DNA from: Anarhynchus alexandrinus
Taxonomy: Eukaryota; Chordata; Aves; Charadriiformes; Charadriidae
Assembly (NCBI GenBank): GCA_008711295.1
Contig: VUYV01000180.1
Span: 519,826 to 583,825 of the forward strand
Reading direction: 5' to 3'
Length of the DNA: 64,000 bases
Within the stretch, counting starts at the first letter, position 1. Each line of letters begins with the position of its first letter. Positions 49,745 to 63,511 of this stretch are shown here, piece after piece. The translations under genes were made by a program, and so were the position numbers. Below the pieces are notes generated by a model. It worked only from the letters and a program-made list of their open reading frames with translations. It did not search any database and was not told the DNA's origin.

Positions 49745-52700
49745 ATGATCTTTTTTTAGTGGTGAGCAGCGATGACTACCAGCATTCAGCTGCTGTCTTG
49801 CACTAACTTCTGATTTGTAAAAGCTCGGTCATTTGGAAGCATTTCGAGTCCTCCTCTTGCTGTCATCTACTCCTAATCAAACTGGAAAGGTACTAGTTGG
49901 ATAAAAGATTTATGGAAATAGTGCTTGAGGTACTGTCTACGTATGGGCTTAGTAATTAATTTTATCTCCAAAAGGAACCCTCGCCAATATACTTGGGTCG
50001 CTCTCTGTATGCTGTAGGGCCCCAGTGCCTGTGCTGAACAAAGCCGTGCAGCTGCGGTGGGAGAAGAGGACGGTCTCCAGCTGCGGGGAAGGGTGGGAAG
50101 GTGTGTTCCCTGGGGTGTGTGACTGGGTTGTCCTCAAAGTCTTCCAGGCTGATTACCGAAGGCTAAAAAGCTGTGGCGTTTGGTACCCTGGTGGTGTGGT
50201 AAAAGCACCCTGGAGATCCCTGAAAATGTCTGAAGACTGAGCTTTTTGCAGGGTCTTAACACCCCCTGGCTGGTGTCCTGGGATGGCCCTGAAGTGGAGC
50301 ACTGTGCAAGGGGCAGCAGTGGCCTCTGTCAGCCCATCACTGCTGCTAATGCTTCTGAAGTATTGATGGCAGGATGGAAAGAAGTGTCATTGAAGTGGGG
50401 CTGATGGAAAATAGGTGCTGCTGTAGGTAACACTTGGAAGTGAAACTCTCCTGTGGGTCTGTGAAAGAGAAAGATAATTTACTTTTTTTCTTGTGACTCC
50501 CCTTGCCTGGGTGTGTGCAAAAAAAGTTTATAGCTACATGTTGGTGGCTTGGTGTCCTATACTTGGGAAACTGACAGCCAGGAGGCAGAAATACATATGA
50601 AGTGTTTGGGGTTAAAGTGGTAATATGGAAAAAGAATAAAGTTTCTAATACATTAGACCATTTAATTTTATTTATGGTTGGATCCAAAGCTAAATCCAAA
50701 GAGGATCTGAAAGCAGTAACAATGAACTAATTTTCTTCTCTAAAATGTTGCTGTCCTTAATTAAGATGTTTATTAAGTTCATGGTATTTTCTTGCTCAAT
50801 AAATGATATGGTGTATTGTATTGATTGACTTGGTATCTATGTAGTTACCCTTCTGCAAAAAATCCTATGGGGAATTTTGATTTTAAAAAAAATCAAAAGT
50901 TGTAAAGAGGTATCTAAGGCAAAAGCAAAGTATCTAATGAGGAAGTTGAAAAACCTAAGTAAACTTAAAACAGGAATTAAAATGAAGAAAATCAGGAAGC
51001 ATTTCTCGTCTGTGAGGGAGCGGGAAGACGCTGACTTGCTAACGCTTTGCTGAGAGCTGGCAGGAACGCCTGACCGGTGGTGGCATTTCAGACTGCTTAT
51101 TGAGATACGTTTAGGAGGGCAATCTCAATTAACCCTATCCATCTCTGGATTTATTTATTTTATTTTTTTTTTTAAATCCCACACCTGTGTCAATGTTTGC
51201 TTGGATGAATTGGAAGCCAAGTGAACTTGCCAGTTTCTTGTTGAGCAATATAAAACATCCAACCTGTGTGGAGTGACCTCCCGGCCCCTCAGTGCCAGTC
51301 AAACACACCCGGCCGTGCATTCCTGCCAGAGCTGAGGACCTGCTTCTCGGTTTGAAGATCAGACTTCATGAGGGAGTGTGGGCTTTGAAGATCTCCTTTT
51401 GGAATGACTCTGAAGATAAGGACTTGGTAACAGCCTCTGCTTAGCAATTGCATAGAGAAGCGGGCTCATCTGCAGTGCCTGTTCCCCTGTGGAAAAGGAA
51501 TTGTAAATTTAAGGAAAAAGTATCAGTTTTCAGGTACTGGAAAGAAAAACAAGCTGCTTTTAGAGCTCATCCTGTGGAAAATGAATTGCTTTTCTGTAGG
51601 AGGGACTTTTCTTGGAGGAGATGGATGGGTATTCCGGCGGGCGTTATGCCTGAAAGGCTTCTTGCGCAACCCAGAAGCGAGCGTCTTACGCAGGCGAGGT
51701 TGTTTTACCGCCCCGTCCTGTAAGTGGCCTCTTTGTTACCCACCGCTGAGCAGTATTTGACCATCAAGCTCTGCTGCCGCAGTTAAGTGTTCAGTGCTAT
51801 TGCTTCCCGCAGAACTCTTCCAAAGTAAATCTGAAGGCTTTTTTTTTTTTTCCCTGATGGTTTGCTTCCAATCATATCTTTCCTGAAGAAGGTCATCTCC
51901 TAAATGACCAGTTCTTATTTTAAGTAGCAGTTTAAATTGTCTTTTAAACATAAGGCTTCAGAAGAATTTCGCATCAGTGCTTACGTTTTACTTACTCGGA
52001 TTCAAATTTCTAAATTAATCTCTGTACTCCTGTTCCCATTTTAGCCCAGGCATACAGGAGCTTCACAAATTTAACTCTCAAGCATCCTGCAACATTTTCT
52101 TTTCAGTAGAGATGGTGTTGACGCTAGATCTCAGCTGGAGTTCTGGTGGAGCATTTGCTTGTAGACAGGATTATAATGTCCCATAAATCTGGCATGCCCT
52201 CATTTCTTTTGCCAGACTTCAGCATTTAGATAAAACATCTTCGTACACAACTGTGAGGTTTAAGAGGGAAATAGATAAATACCAGTGTGTTTGTGTTGCA
52301 GATGCACCCACGATACGCTTGCTGGACTGGTGGTACTAAGGTCAATTCTATTCTTTTACGATGCACTGGGCTTCCAGAGGCTTCCAGACAGCTGAAAAAG
52401 TTAATAGCTTGAAGTTCCCGAGGTTCTTTCCATGTAAAAATGAACACAGTAGAAAACTAAACAAAACGTGTGGTTTGAAAAAATTGTCTTATTTAGCTAA
52501 GTGAAAATCTTATTCAGGATTGTGGAGGTGTCAATGGGATCTTTAGCTGCAAATAGGTTTTTTTAAGTTTTTTTGGTTTGTGTTTTTTTTTCAGGTCTAG
52601 CCAAAGCTTTTGTTGGCAAAAGCATGCTAGGTAGTGTGGTTAGGGGCTTTTTTTCTATTTAACGCTTTGTGTTACTAGGCATAATATGATTAAATTTAAA

Positions 52701-53852
52701 ACTTTGGACAGAAAGCATATTGGTGGAGTAAAATTGGTCTTTCTATGGGAACTTTGATTTTGAAGTTAAAATTCTCATGAGTTGAGAAGCTTGAGCTTAA
52801 TTTCATTGTTATAATGGTAAGTTCTGATTTATTCTTGCCAGCAAGAAAAATAATTTTGTGTTTATGCAACGGAATAGATCCCAGGTACTCTTTTGTCCCA
52901 GAAAAGCTGACACTAGTTCATGGACTTAATCTTGTAGGTAATAGAGATCTTCTCTGATAGTATTTCTTCTCCTTTGTATAGGAGTTGTGCAGCTCCTTTG
53001 TCTGGTCAAGACATTGCTGGTTCTAGATACCATGAATACGCATTTAGCCTAAAGACACTGAGTTTATAAGTTTCTTTACAAAGAAAGATGGTTGCAGCTA
53101 GAAATATGCAGACTAAACGGATGTGTAAGGCTGCAAATGAAGAGAGACTAATGGTGTGGAGTGCTGGTAACAGGTTAAACTGGATTCATTTGGGCAACAG
53201 TATGAAATTTGCAAGGACCATTGAGTTGGCAGTAGATGACAAACCGAGCTCTTGGTACCTCATGGTGTCTCAAAGCCTATGAGCTGCTCTGAAAAGTATA
53301 CCGAGTGTTGGGAGGGATGGAAGTAGTGAAGAATTTAAGTAACCTCATAGCTTTGGTGAGACTCTTTTACAGTCTTGGTTGTGGAAAGGTTGGAGAAAAG
53401 AGCTACAAGTGTGGTTAACGGTTTAGAGGAAACTGCCAGAGGCAAAGAGCCTGAATCTGGAAAAAAATGTTGATTTCTCTGGCCTAACAAGAAGGAGGTT
53501 AAGTCATACAGGAATATCTTTTAGAGAGGAGAGTGGAGATTTTTTATTGTGATTTTTTGTTGTTGCTGTTGGGGGATGTATAGTGGGTTTTTTCTTTCTT
53601 TTTTTCACTGTTTTTTTAAAGAGGGTACATAATGAAGATGAAAGCCTATCAAAATTCAGAGTCTGAAAGCTGAAATGCAGCAAACTAATTTGTGGGATAT
53701 TAACTTCTCTTTCTTTGTTTGCTTTATAAAATATAAATTCCTCCTCAGTCACAAGACGAGAGCTGAGTGAAATTCTATCATCTTTATTATGCAGGAGATC
53801 AGACTCAAATGAGGATTACACTTGATCTTTGCCTTTGCTCTGTGATTTTTTC

Positions 53853-53890
53853 TTTTTTTTTTTTTTCTTTCTCTCTTTCTCTCTTCTCTA
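53853..53890 (+). repeat. Poly-T and CT-rich tract
   Basis: T14 followed by a CTTT/CTCT run; almost pure pyrimidine. Confidence 0.85.
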
Positions 53891-54033
53891 CCTTGTTAAC
53901 TTGATCTCCTCCTTCCTGTGGGTGTGTCTGACAGGTCTGTATTTGGGAAACAGTAATGGAAGTCCTTACTGCCAGTTATGGAATAAAAATCGACAAACTA
54001 CTCTTCAGGACTAGATTAAAAAAGTTTCTGGGA

Positions 54034-54190
54034 ATAGAATCATAGAATGGTTTAGGTTGGAAAGGACCTTGAAGATCACTGAGTTCCAACCCCCCTGCCA
54101 TAGGCAGGGACACCTCCCACTGGACCAGGTTGCCCAAGGCCATGTCCAGCCTGGCCTTGAACACCTCCAGGGATGGGGCCTCAACAACCC
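54034..54190 (-). mobile_element. CR1 retrotransposon fragment (3' end only)
   Basis: Antisense CR1 3' end. It begins ATAGAATCATAGAATGG (the reverse of the ATTCTATG terminal repeat). It continues through the 3' UTR and the last codons of the RT frame (GGGATGGGGCCTCAACAACC) and breaks off at about 54190. Only ~155 bp remain. It lies in RAB20 intron 1, opposite to the gene. Confidence 0.93.
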
Positions 54191-57100
54191 AATATTTAAC
54201 AACTCAATATTTAAGCTAATTCTTGATGGAATAATAAAGGAATTGACAAGATGACTGAGGGATGTTTATTATAGCTGAGGTGTGGGTGAGAGGGTTTCAT
54301 CTGCAGCAATCAGCTTTTTTGGATTCCTCTGTGACTGGGCATGCTCTGCAGGATGTAACAAGGGATTGATCTGCACCAGTGTAAACTGCTAGGCATCTGC
54401 TTTTAGTTTAGCTGCCTTTAGAAAGTGAAGCTTTTACTTAAAAGCATATTTCTCCATAAACTATCACACTGTTAACTGTCAAAAAACCACAGCAAATTTT
54501 TACCCATGTTTCAGTTGTGGCTTCTTTAAAGGTGTGCTACGAGTTAAGGCTATATGTCTTTTGAGTCATTTCTTCAGCACGTCAGAAGAATGTTGTGACT
54601 AGACATTTATTTTGGAGCTTCTACCAGCACATGCTTAGAAAGATAACCTTTTTGGAGGCTATAAAATGAAACTAACCCCGCAGCAAAAATGCCCATTATT
54701 TTCTGTTTTGCCACTTTTATTAAATGGGGTTTTGTGAGTGCCCTTTTGCTGAAGAAAAATATATCGCAACAAGCCGTCATCTTCAGATAAAGCTCAGATG
54801 ATCCTGTAGATTATTAACCATGTCTTATGGAGTTTGGCATGTGACGTGCAGTACACCCCACTGACATTATTCTTGCATAACTTCTCAGCGCGCTATTTGT
54901 CCCAACAATAAAAGGTCCATTTAAGTGAACTTCTGTGGAAAAACTGTTTTATGTGAATTGTGCCGAAGTATCACTTTTCTAATGTTAATTGAATTGGTGT
55001 TTTAATAGCAATTAAAGAGTCAGTTGAACTGCTCGACCTATTGGTATAGTTCAAGTTTGAGGAGGGAAAGCTGTTCTCTCTCCCAGTCGGTCACAGCTGT
55101 CTTGAATGGGTTGTGCTGTAATCGCTCTGGGTGTATATAGCAAAAAAAAAAAGAAAGGAAACGCAGCCAAAACAGAATTATGAGCACTTTTTACTGATAG
55201 AAACCATAAAAGGAGAAGCAAATGAATAATATTCAGTGCTGTCATTTATTTTAGCTGGCTGTTAAGGTGACTTTCCTTTTGGAAAGGCTGTAAACTAGGA
55301 ATAAACTTGACTCTGTAAAGAAATATAGAGACCATTACTATTAGCAAAATTATTAATGCTTTTAATGGAAGGCTCATCTTTCAGAAGGTAGGCAAAGTGG
55401 CTAGAAATTTAGAGCAAAATCTTTTACCTGCTTCATATTTTTTGGTCCCTGCTGAAACATATCCTACAAACCTTATATGTTGTACCAGTTATTTTTAGTT
55501 TAGTTACTATATTTAAAGGGGGTGGAAAGAAGTAGGCTAAAAGAAGTATGGATATAGCTTTTTTTCATTAAATGTGTTACTATTCTTAGGTATAGAGAGT
55601 AGTGGAATTTCCATTTCCGGTAAGTAACCCCCCCCTTTTTCTTTATTTCAGATGTCTTCTAGTGATTCTTTTTGTTTGTAAATATTCCGAATTGATTCCT
55701 TTCCCAGCCATACTGGTGGTGATTACAACTCAAAAAATTGAATTCATATGCTGCCTTTGTATTAGAACAAGCAAAAAGAACAAAACATCATACAGGGTGT
55801 GGTGGTTGTTTTTTTTTTCTTTGTAGTTTGCCTTTATGTTCTTTCAAAACTTACTCTTTTTCCATCTTTGTCCTGCTTTCCATAGCTGGGGTTTTTGGGT
55901 AGTTTTTTTTTGTGAAATGTAGTAGGGGCTAGAAATACATGATTTGTGGGTTTAGTGCCCTTGACTGAAGCAGGGAAGCAGGGGAAGCTGCTTTCCTTAA
56001 GGCACACTGTAGTTGCTGGTGTGGACTAGCCTTCCAGGGGGTAGTCGTCTGCTCTTGGCAGAACGTTAATAGCTGACTTAAATGCCAAAAAGGATGTTGG
56101 TTTTGTTATGTAAAGGAATGGAAATAAAGGACGAGTTTTATTTTTTCCCTTGCGTATTACATTGGAGACAGAATCCCCAGTAATAGGCCCTGATGCTTGG
56201 TTACGTTAATCATCCCATCCAGGTTTTCCTGAATACTGTCATAGCTTCTCCTCTTATTCCATGGACAATGTGGTGGAATGTGTTAATATCTGTTAAATAC
56301 TTGTGCCTAAGTTTGAAGGGGACAGGTGGTTATCTTCCAAAGATAAAAGGTAAGATTTATGCTCTTTTTAAAAATCGTGTTTAAGAATTAGCCCTCTCAA
56401 ATGGCCCTTCAGTTATTTGTTGCTGTGTATTTTTTCTCATTTTTGATGTCTACCAAAATTTAGGTTCCCTAATAACACAGTTTATATATATTTTGGGATA
56501 CGTTTTATCCCAGTCACTGCTGGATTACTGACAGTAGTTTAGCAGACTTCCAAAAAAATAAATCTCTCTTTAATATTTTTATTTATACAGAAGAATGCAG
56601 CTTATTCTCTCATGATAAAAGCCATACTGTGGTACCATAGCTCATAAATTTTGGATTATAGTGCCAAGGCATTTCCTCTTTCATCAAAACCTTTTTCTGC
56701 CTCCAGTTAGATAACTAGTTGGATTTTCTCAAGTAACTTAGCAGGCTGCTCAGGCAAAATCAGATCTATTAAATCGAGTACTTAATACTTGGTAGAATTC
56801 TAGTCTATAATCTGCTAGTAGAGTGCATAAGATTTCTGTATGTGAATTCAGTGGGGACTAGATTATAGCAGCATAATGTAATGCCACTTCCAGATCAAGA
56901 AAATAATGTTACATTCCTCCTGTATAACAGTGCACTGAACTCTTGAGATCTGCTTTTTATTCAAATGTCATGGAGTTAAATGTATTAGAAAGCATCTTCT
57001 GCTTCACTGTTTATGGTTTGCAAGGCTTTCTCGTCTGAGGCAGACAGTTCAAATACATCGTTGGTTCCTTTGAGTCTGGGACTTGCCTCCATTTGAATAT

Positions 57101-58436
57101 TGTCATCTTTTTTTATAGGAAGATATTTGTAGCACTCGAAACAAATGTCCTGTGTATATTTGCCTTCCTGAATGCCAGCCTCTAGGGGACGAAAAGAAGA
57201 GCTCATGCAGTATATTTGCTTTATCTATATAAAAGCAGCAGTATAAAAACATAAATGCTGTCAGGCTTGGGTCTTAGTACCTTTGGACCTGAGCTCGTGA
57301 ATAACCTCTGCGATATGGAGCGTGTGTGTGTTGGTGAGAAGAAGGAACCATGCGTGCATCATGATGGTGCTTTTATGTGTTATGTTTTAAATTGGAGTGA
57401 AAAGAAAAACACTTTACAGACTGAAGCTGTGTTAATTGTTTCTATTTATTGTAAAAGTGTTTTTGAAGAACCCTCATTTTCCAAGACCAGATCTGAGGGG
57501 ATTTGAGTAATTCATAGATAATGATGATGTTCTAGCGTTTCTAACCATGGAGTTTTGTGTCCAAGGGAAACATTTGTTAGTGGGGATGTGATATTTCTAA
57601 TATGATAATTAAAGCTGACTGAAGGACAGGGTTCAGTTTGATCATGATGTCTCGTCTTGTCTACGCAAGGAGTGAGTGATCGCTCCTGTTCACATGGCTT
57701 TCTTGCTCGCACTGAACTGCAGTTTTGCAGAAGGAGGTTTAGAGGCCCAAACTGATTCCCATTTGTAGAGTGGTGACATTTGTGGGGCCTTGGGAATTTA
57801 AGACTTCTTCAGAACTCAAAGTATTTGTTCATTAAGTCAAAAATACATAGATTCAAGGGAAGAGATATTCTCTTTTGCCTTTTTAAATCTTTTTTTATTA
57901 TGAGATAGAGATACTTGACTTAGTGGTTGAGAGTAAGTTGCGTTTAGAAATGGAGCAGGCTTGTCCCAATCATAGATTACATTGAGCCAACTTTCTTGAT
58001 TGACTATTTTCAATGTTTTTTCTTTGGAGAGCTGTATTAAAGAATTTTCCTTTGTTCATTGTTCACTTAACCCATGTGGCTGTTATTTTCTTCTTCCATG
58101 TGTAGCTCTTTCTACTTTAAAACATGAAAGTAAAGCCCTTTGGGTATTAAGATCAGTACTTTCTGATGTTTATGTTATGTTCTGCTTTGGCCAAGACATC
58201 CATATCTAATTTTCATAACTTAAATAGAAGCTCCTGAAATAGGGCACAGTTCATGCCTTGAATGTTGATTCATATCTAAGTAATGAGTATAAACAAAATA
58301 AATGTTATCTTGATTTTTAGTAGAGCTAGAGGTCTGTTGCATTTTGAAACTTCAATATACACAAGTATGTAACATTGTGAATGTATAATGCTAGGCAAAG
58401 GTGGAGCTTAGATGAATTTTCTAGTTGCTCAACTAA

Positions 58437-58522
58437 TTGTTTTTGTGGTTAGTTTTTTTGGGGGGGTTGTGGTGTTTCTTGTTGGTGGTTTGGTTGGTTG
58501 TTTTTTTTTTTCCTTCCTACAG
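58437..58522 (+). repeat. G/T-rich tract ending in a strong acceptor-like sequence
   Basis: A mostly G/T run with G7 at 58460-58466 and repeated GG pairs passes into T12 and CCTTCCTACAG. The G pairs could support a weak quadruplex. The end is an excellent acceptor on paper, but no matching downstream donor is evident. Confidence 0.6.
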
Positions 58523-60646
58523 ACTTTTATTCTATGAGGAATTTTGTCTTGGAGGAAAACCAAATGCATGCATTTTTCTAATGGATCGGGAAGTCATGTA
58601 TTCAGACAGCTCCTGGATATGTAAAAATTGAACTCTCCAGCCCTTTCTGACTCATTGGTTTCCACTAATTCCTACTTACATCCTCCATGTTAATCCTTTG
58701 GGTTGGAGAGCTTTATTTTTATCCTCAAGTAACCACAGACATAGTTGTGTTCTTAATAAAGCTCCTTACTTCAAGGGAAATGTGATAAAGCCACCTAGAA
58801 GAAATAAATATCAATCTTGAAGAAGGTAATGAAGAACTCTGACTTCATCAGTGTCAAAACTTTACAGCCTGACTCACGTGTGGGCAGGGCAATTTTCCAG
58901 AAACCTTCAGGGACCTTTATTGTTTGTTCTTTGATAGTCAGTATGAATCTCGGTACATATGCACAAACAAAAATCTCGGTTCCTAGCAAAACTGTTTCTC
59001 CTAATGTCCTTTAAAGGGTCACAACTTTACTGCTTTGTCTGCAAACAGAAGGAAATGGTGTTCCTTAAAAAGGAGCTTCTTTCTCTGTTCTTGTGATCAC
59101 GTGGATGTTCCTGCTGAGGTAACTCAAGGGCATCAGATTCACCCTGTGAACCTTCACCCACTGCAGCTGAATCCTCAACTCTCATTTCTTTCTGATACTG
59201 ATTTCTGTGTTGTGTCATGGGTATCTTACTTTCTCTCTTCTTTCCTGTTTTGGCTGTTTCCTTAGGGCACAGTTCCTGTCTCTCTTCACGTACGCTCAAG
59301 TGCAGACTCTTTTATAAAGGAAAATGGGAATTTGAAAGGCAAAACCTAGCTGATATGTTGCGTTTGTGTTAATTCCTCTCTACTGTTCAGATTCCAGTCC
59401 TGCATAAATTACAGTAAAAATCCTTGGAAGATACCTGGTTTATGAACTGAGAACTTTCTGTTCTATTTTGCACTCTTGTTCATTTTTAATGCAATGTTAG
59501 TGTGCTTCTATTGCTTACCTTCGTGTACTTTTCCACACTACATATTTACCTTAGGAACTCAGAATTTAGGACCCCGCTCAGACTGTGATATCAGAGTAAT
59601 GACAGTACTTTTTTCAGTATTTTCTGGAAGACCTTTTTTAGCCCTTTATTTGTGGTGTTTTATTCCCTCAAGAGTTAAAGTAACAGTCCGTTTTGCATTC
59701 TTGTAAGTGCTCAACACTGAGAGATTAAAAACTTGTTCTTCCAGCAGAGGATTTCTTGAAAGAAGAGTGTGTGTGGGAAGTTATGCTACTTAAGAAGTTG
59801 TGGTGAAAGCCTTTGAAGAGATGGTAGGTAAGGAACATTCAAATCTGGCTGGAGGAAATCTTTTGCTCTCATAGACATCAACAGCAACTTCACAGGCTGC
59901 TTCGGATACCACCCCCAGGGACGGCGGGCAAGAGAAGAGCTCCAAGAAGGAGATTTGGGCAGTGGCTAGCACTGCTGCTGTCAGTGGATCCCACCACTGG
60001 GAGCTGGGAAGGTGATGCTCGGTCAGGCTGTGGTCCCATCCAGAGAAAGCATTCACGTGGGCTGCTGCCTTCCAGCTGAGAGGTCGGGGTGCTGTAGGAG
60101 GCTGGCTAGGACAAAGCCCAGGCCTTGGGCTCAAGTCTCAGTACACTTTAAATCTAGCCTTGGCTTATTCATCAGGCTGGCCCCTTGCAAGGTCTACTTT
60201 TCCCTTCTTTCTCCCTTGGGTTTCTTACAAACTTTATGGTACTGAGGTCCATTTGGCTCAAAATTCTTCAATTTGTTTATGACGATCCTCACAGGACTTT
60301 GAAAATGCTCTGTGACTGCCCCGCTCCTGAGAGGGTGAAGGCTCCAACAAGACTTCACATACTCACTGGAAGAGCCTCTGAAAAGCTAATGGTGCTGCAG
60401 GTTGTGATACGGCCATAGGGTTGTCGAACTCCTGTAAAGAAGGCAAAATATAAAGATGAAAAGAAAAATGAAAATTATGCTTTTGGTTGCTTGGCTTTAA
60501 GAAATTTCCTCAATGTGGTGCTTTTATTGGTTGATTTGGTTCTTCATGTAAAAAGGTACATGGTTGTAGTGGGACCAGATGGGTCCAGAGAAAGAAACAA
60601 CTGGCCAGAAGAAGGGGCTGGCTGTTTTCATGCAATAAGGTTTTCA

Positions 60647-60698
60647 CCTTTAGGTTTAAATACTAAACCTAAAGGTTTACACCTAAAGGTTTAAATAC
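60647..60698. repeat. 12-bp hairpin plus a third copy of its motif
   Basis: CCTTTAGGTTTA (60647-60658) and its exact reverse complement (60664-60675) flank a 5-base loop. CCTAAAGGTTTAAATAC follows at 60682-60698, repeating the same motif. Confidence 0.85.
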
Positions 60699-63479
60699 TT
60701 TGTGTCGTTTTAGGGGGTTTTCCACATCTAGGGTTGTTCCAGCCCTTGAGTGCCAGAAGTGGTCTGTACAAAGAAACTGCGCAGCAAAAATAAATTATGC
60801 ATTTTTTCTGCATGTAGATTGTGCTGTGTGGGTGAGCGAGAGAGACTATCCATAATTCTTCTGACATAATTAATCCCTTATGCAAGGTCAATTCTTCTTA
60901 CTGTTTCTTTTCCCCTTTCAACAATATATTAGTTGTAGAAGTAGCCAGTTTGTAGTTACAGTGTAAAAATGTCATGGTTTATATTATGCTGTGCAAGATT
61001 TGATTAGCATACAAATTCCATAAAACAAGTAATAGTATTGTTCTAGTACTCGGTTGCTGCAGCAAATGATTTTGGGGGCTGGATTGTATGGCTTAGGCAT
61101 CTGAAGTGGGAGAACGGGGGAGGATATATGTTCCATTGTGGTTTCCAGACCGTGGTATAATCAGGATTCGGATGAAAACAAAGTAGGTCACGGCACAAAC
61201 TTCTACTGAAAAATTGGAGACTTTTAAAAACTCACTTGCAGTGCAACTGAAAACATAACTTTGAATATGAGATTGGAGGAAAAAGTGTAAAAGCACTGAC
61301 CTCCTCCTTCCCCTACACCTCAATCTCCCTTGCCCTTATCCAGCATATCTAAACAAGGGCATATCCTTGTGTTTTTTCTCATTTTATCTACGTTCAGATC
61401 ACTGGTTTAAAGAATTTCTTTTACTGGAGGAAAACAAATCAGAGTTTATACAGAATTGCAGAGAAGCAATTTTCCATAAACTTTGCTTAATGCTTTTCTG
61501 AACTTCATTCATTGAACTTTTGACCTCTGCGATGTCATACAACACCTTGCCAATTATTCACTGTGTAGGAAGTTATTTAAACAACACGTATGATTTTTTT
61601 TTTATGTGAAATTCTAATTTTCTGTGTTATGAGAAAGAGTAAATAGTTGCTTCTGGGTTATTTTCTCAGTATTAGGCTTAAACTTATAGACATCTGAGTT
61701 TACATTTTGTTTCAGTCATTAACCAGCCTGAGAGATCCCACAATTCCTCATGCAAAAGTTTTGCGTACTTATGAGCATCCTCACTAGCTTCCTTCTATAC
61801 TGCTTTATATTGTACTCTGCACCTCTTCAAACGTATTTCTCTGGCAGTTACAGGAATTTCACTCCATGTTAAAGGTTTGGTGAGCTTTGGATTTGATGTT
61901 CTAGCTCAGTGTTTTCCAGTTGTTTTTTTTTTACTGATAATGATGAAGACTGTGTCTCTCTTCTGGCCACCGTGGAGTAGAGTCCTGAAATTTGTCAAAG
62001 GACTTACTCCAGTGACTCCAAGATCTATTTTAAGTTCTATTCCCAGCTGGAGATAGGCTCTAAGTTACTTTCACAGTGTGCATGTTCATGTGCAAATGTG
62101 TTTTCCCAATATACACTGACCTGTATTTTTCAGCATGAATTTCTTCTGCCTTTCCTATCCCCTAGTCATTTACAAGGACCTCATGATGCTGTAACTTGTG
62201 GTGGCCAGTAGCTTTGTGCAGAAAATTAATGTAATGAGATCGCTTCCAGATTTTCTATAAAAGGAGGCTCTGTGCAAAGAGACTATGAAAAGAGTTGATA
62301 AATGATGATGATTCCTAAGTGTTCAGAAGAGTGTAGCTGGCTCTTTTTTTCCTCTCTTTTTCTTTCTTTTTTTCTTTGTTCATTCACATTTCTGTTCTGT
62401 AGTGACCTAAGGCTGACTCTGATGGCTGGTTGAAGCCTAGTGTGTTTTATCTTTTTCTCAGTCGAGTTTGGGGACTAAGTGAATGTGCTACAGCAAATTT
62501 GACACATAGCAGATATTTGGGGAAAATTGATTGGAAAGGACAACACTGTCTGTCTTCTGTCTCATTTCTCTTAGTCCCTTTGCAACTACTGAAGAACATT
62601 GTTTGCTTCCCAGAACTTAAAGAAGAGTCAGTTTTGTCTTCCAAGAAACAAATTGGAAGGAGACCATTGAGGCTTAGCTGGAAGTGCTGGTAGATAGTCG
62701 CTGAATGAGGAGAAAGAAATACTTTGTTTTTAATTGTTGGTTATTGATTGATGGTCAGGGTAACTTAAAGGATAAATTACTGTTAAAATGTAGTTAGGGT
62801 TCTCTATATTGTGTGTGTTTAATACTCTAAAAAAAGTGTGAGTATTTGTGGCGGGACAGAGCCATATCAACACAGGCTATCTATGGCAGCTTTATTAAAG
62901 ACAAGTCTTTTCCTGTAAAGCCAGTGTACCTGGAAAATGTGGGCATGTAGCATAGGACTACATTGCTTACGAAGTCCTTCAAAACCTAGGAAGAAGTGGA
63001 TTACTGACTCTCATCCAGATTTCTGAGCTGGATGTACTTGAAAGTGTGTACTGAATTTATAGAAGTAATAAGTTCTAGCAGAATTGGAAACAGTAGAACT
63101 TATTTTTTGTTGATAAATGGTTAAATAGGTGAAATGGTTTATCTGTGGGTGCAAGCAGGATAGTTGTTAATGTGGCATAAATAAACTAGTGTGCAATTTA
63201 ATGAAAAAACAAACTTATTTGCTTTCTGCAACTGTGGGTGCTGTAGCATGCTTGCTCCATCACTCGTCTGCACAGATTCCCTTCTCTAAAATTGAGCAAG
63301 CAGTGAGCTGAGCTATTCTGTGGCATTGTTGCACTCATTCTTAGGGAAAAGCCGAAGGAAAAAAACTGAAAATGCTACAAATAACACATTTTTACCTTCA
63401 CTGCTCCATCCAAACTTGTGAAATGGGCTTAAAAGTCCTTAAAGTCTTTTACTGGGTTAATAACGTAGCTTCCAGCACA

Positions 63480-63511
63480 CTAACTTTTTGTTGTGTTTAA
63501 ACCTTTGCCAG
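63480..63511 (+). other. RAB20: Branch point and acceptor of RAB20 intron 1
   Basis: ACACTAAC supplies a consensus branch point (A at 63483), 28 bases before the AG at 63510-63511. A T-rich tract lies between, and the site ends TTTGCCAG. This sets the first base of exon 2 at 63512. Confidence 0.8.

Larger units (their letters stand above)
46275..63479. other. 3' part of RAB20 intron; no nested gene seen
   Basis: Unique AT-rich sequence apart from the repeats listed. Frames are short (up to ~117 codons) and have no recognisable domain. No tRNA, snRNA or microRNA-like hairpin was recognised by eye. Confidence 0.55.
36099..63511 (+). other. RAB20: RAB20 intron 1 (27.4 kb)
   Basis: A single GT-AG intron separates the two coding exons, as in the two-exon RAB20 of other vertebrates, where the intron is also tens of kilobases long. 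It starts GTGAGA and ends TTTGCCAG. It is phase 1 and splits the glycine codon of the DTAG motif. It contains the solo LTR, one CR1 fragment, several T-rich tracts and no recognisable nested gene. Confidence 0.95.
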
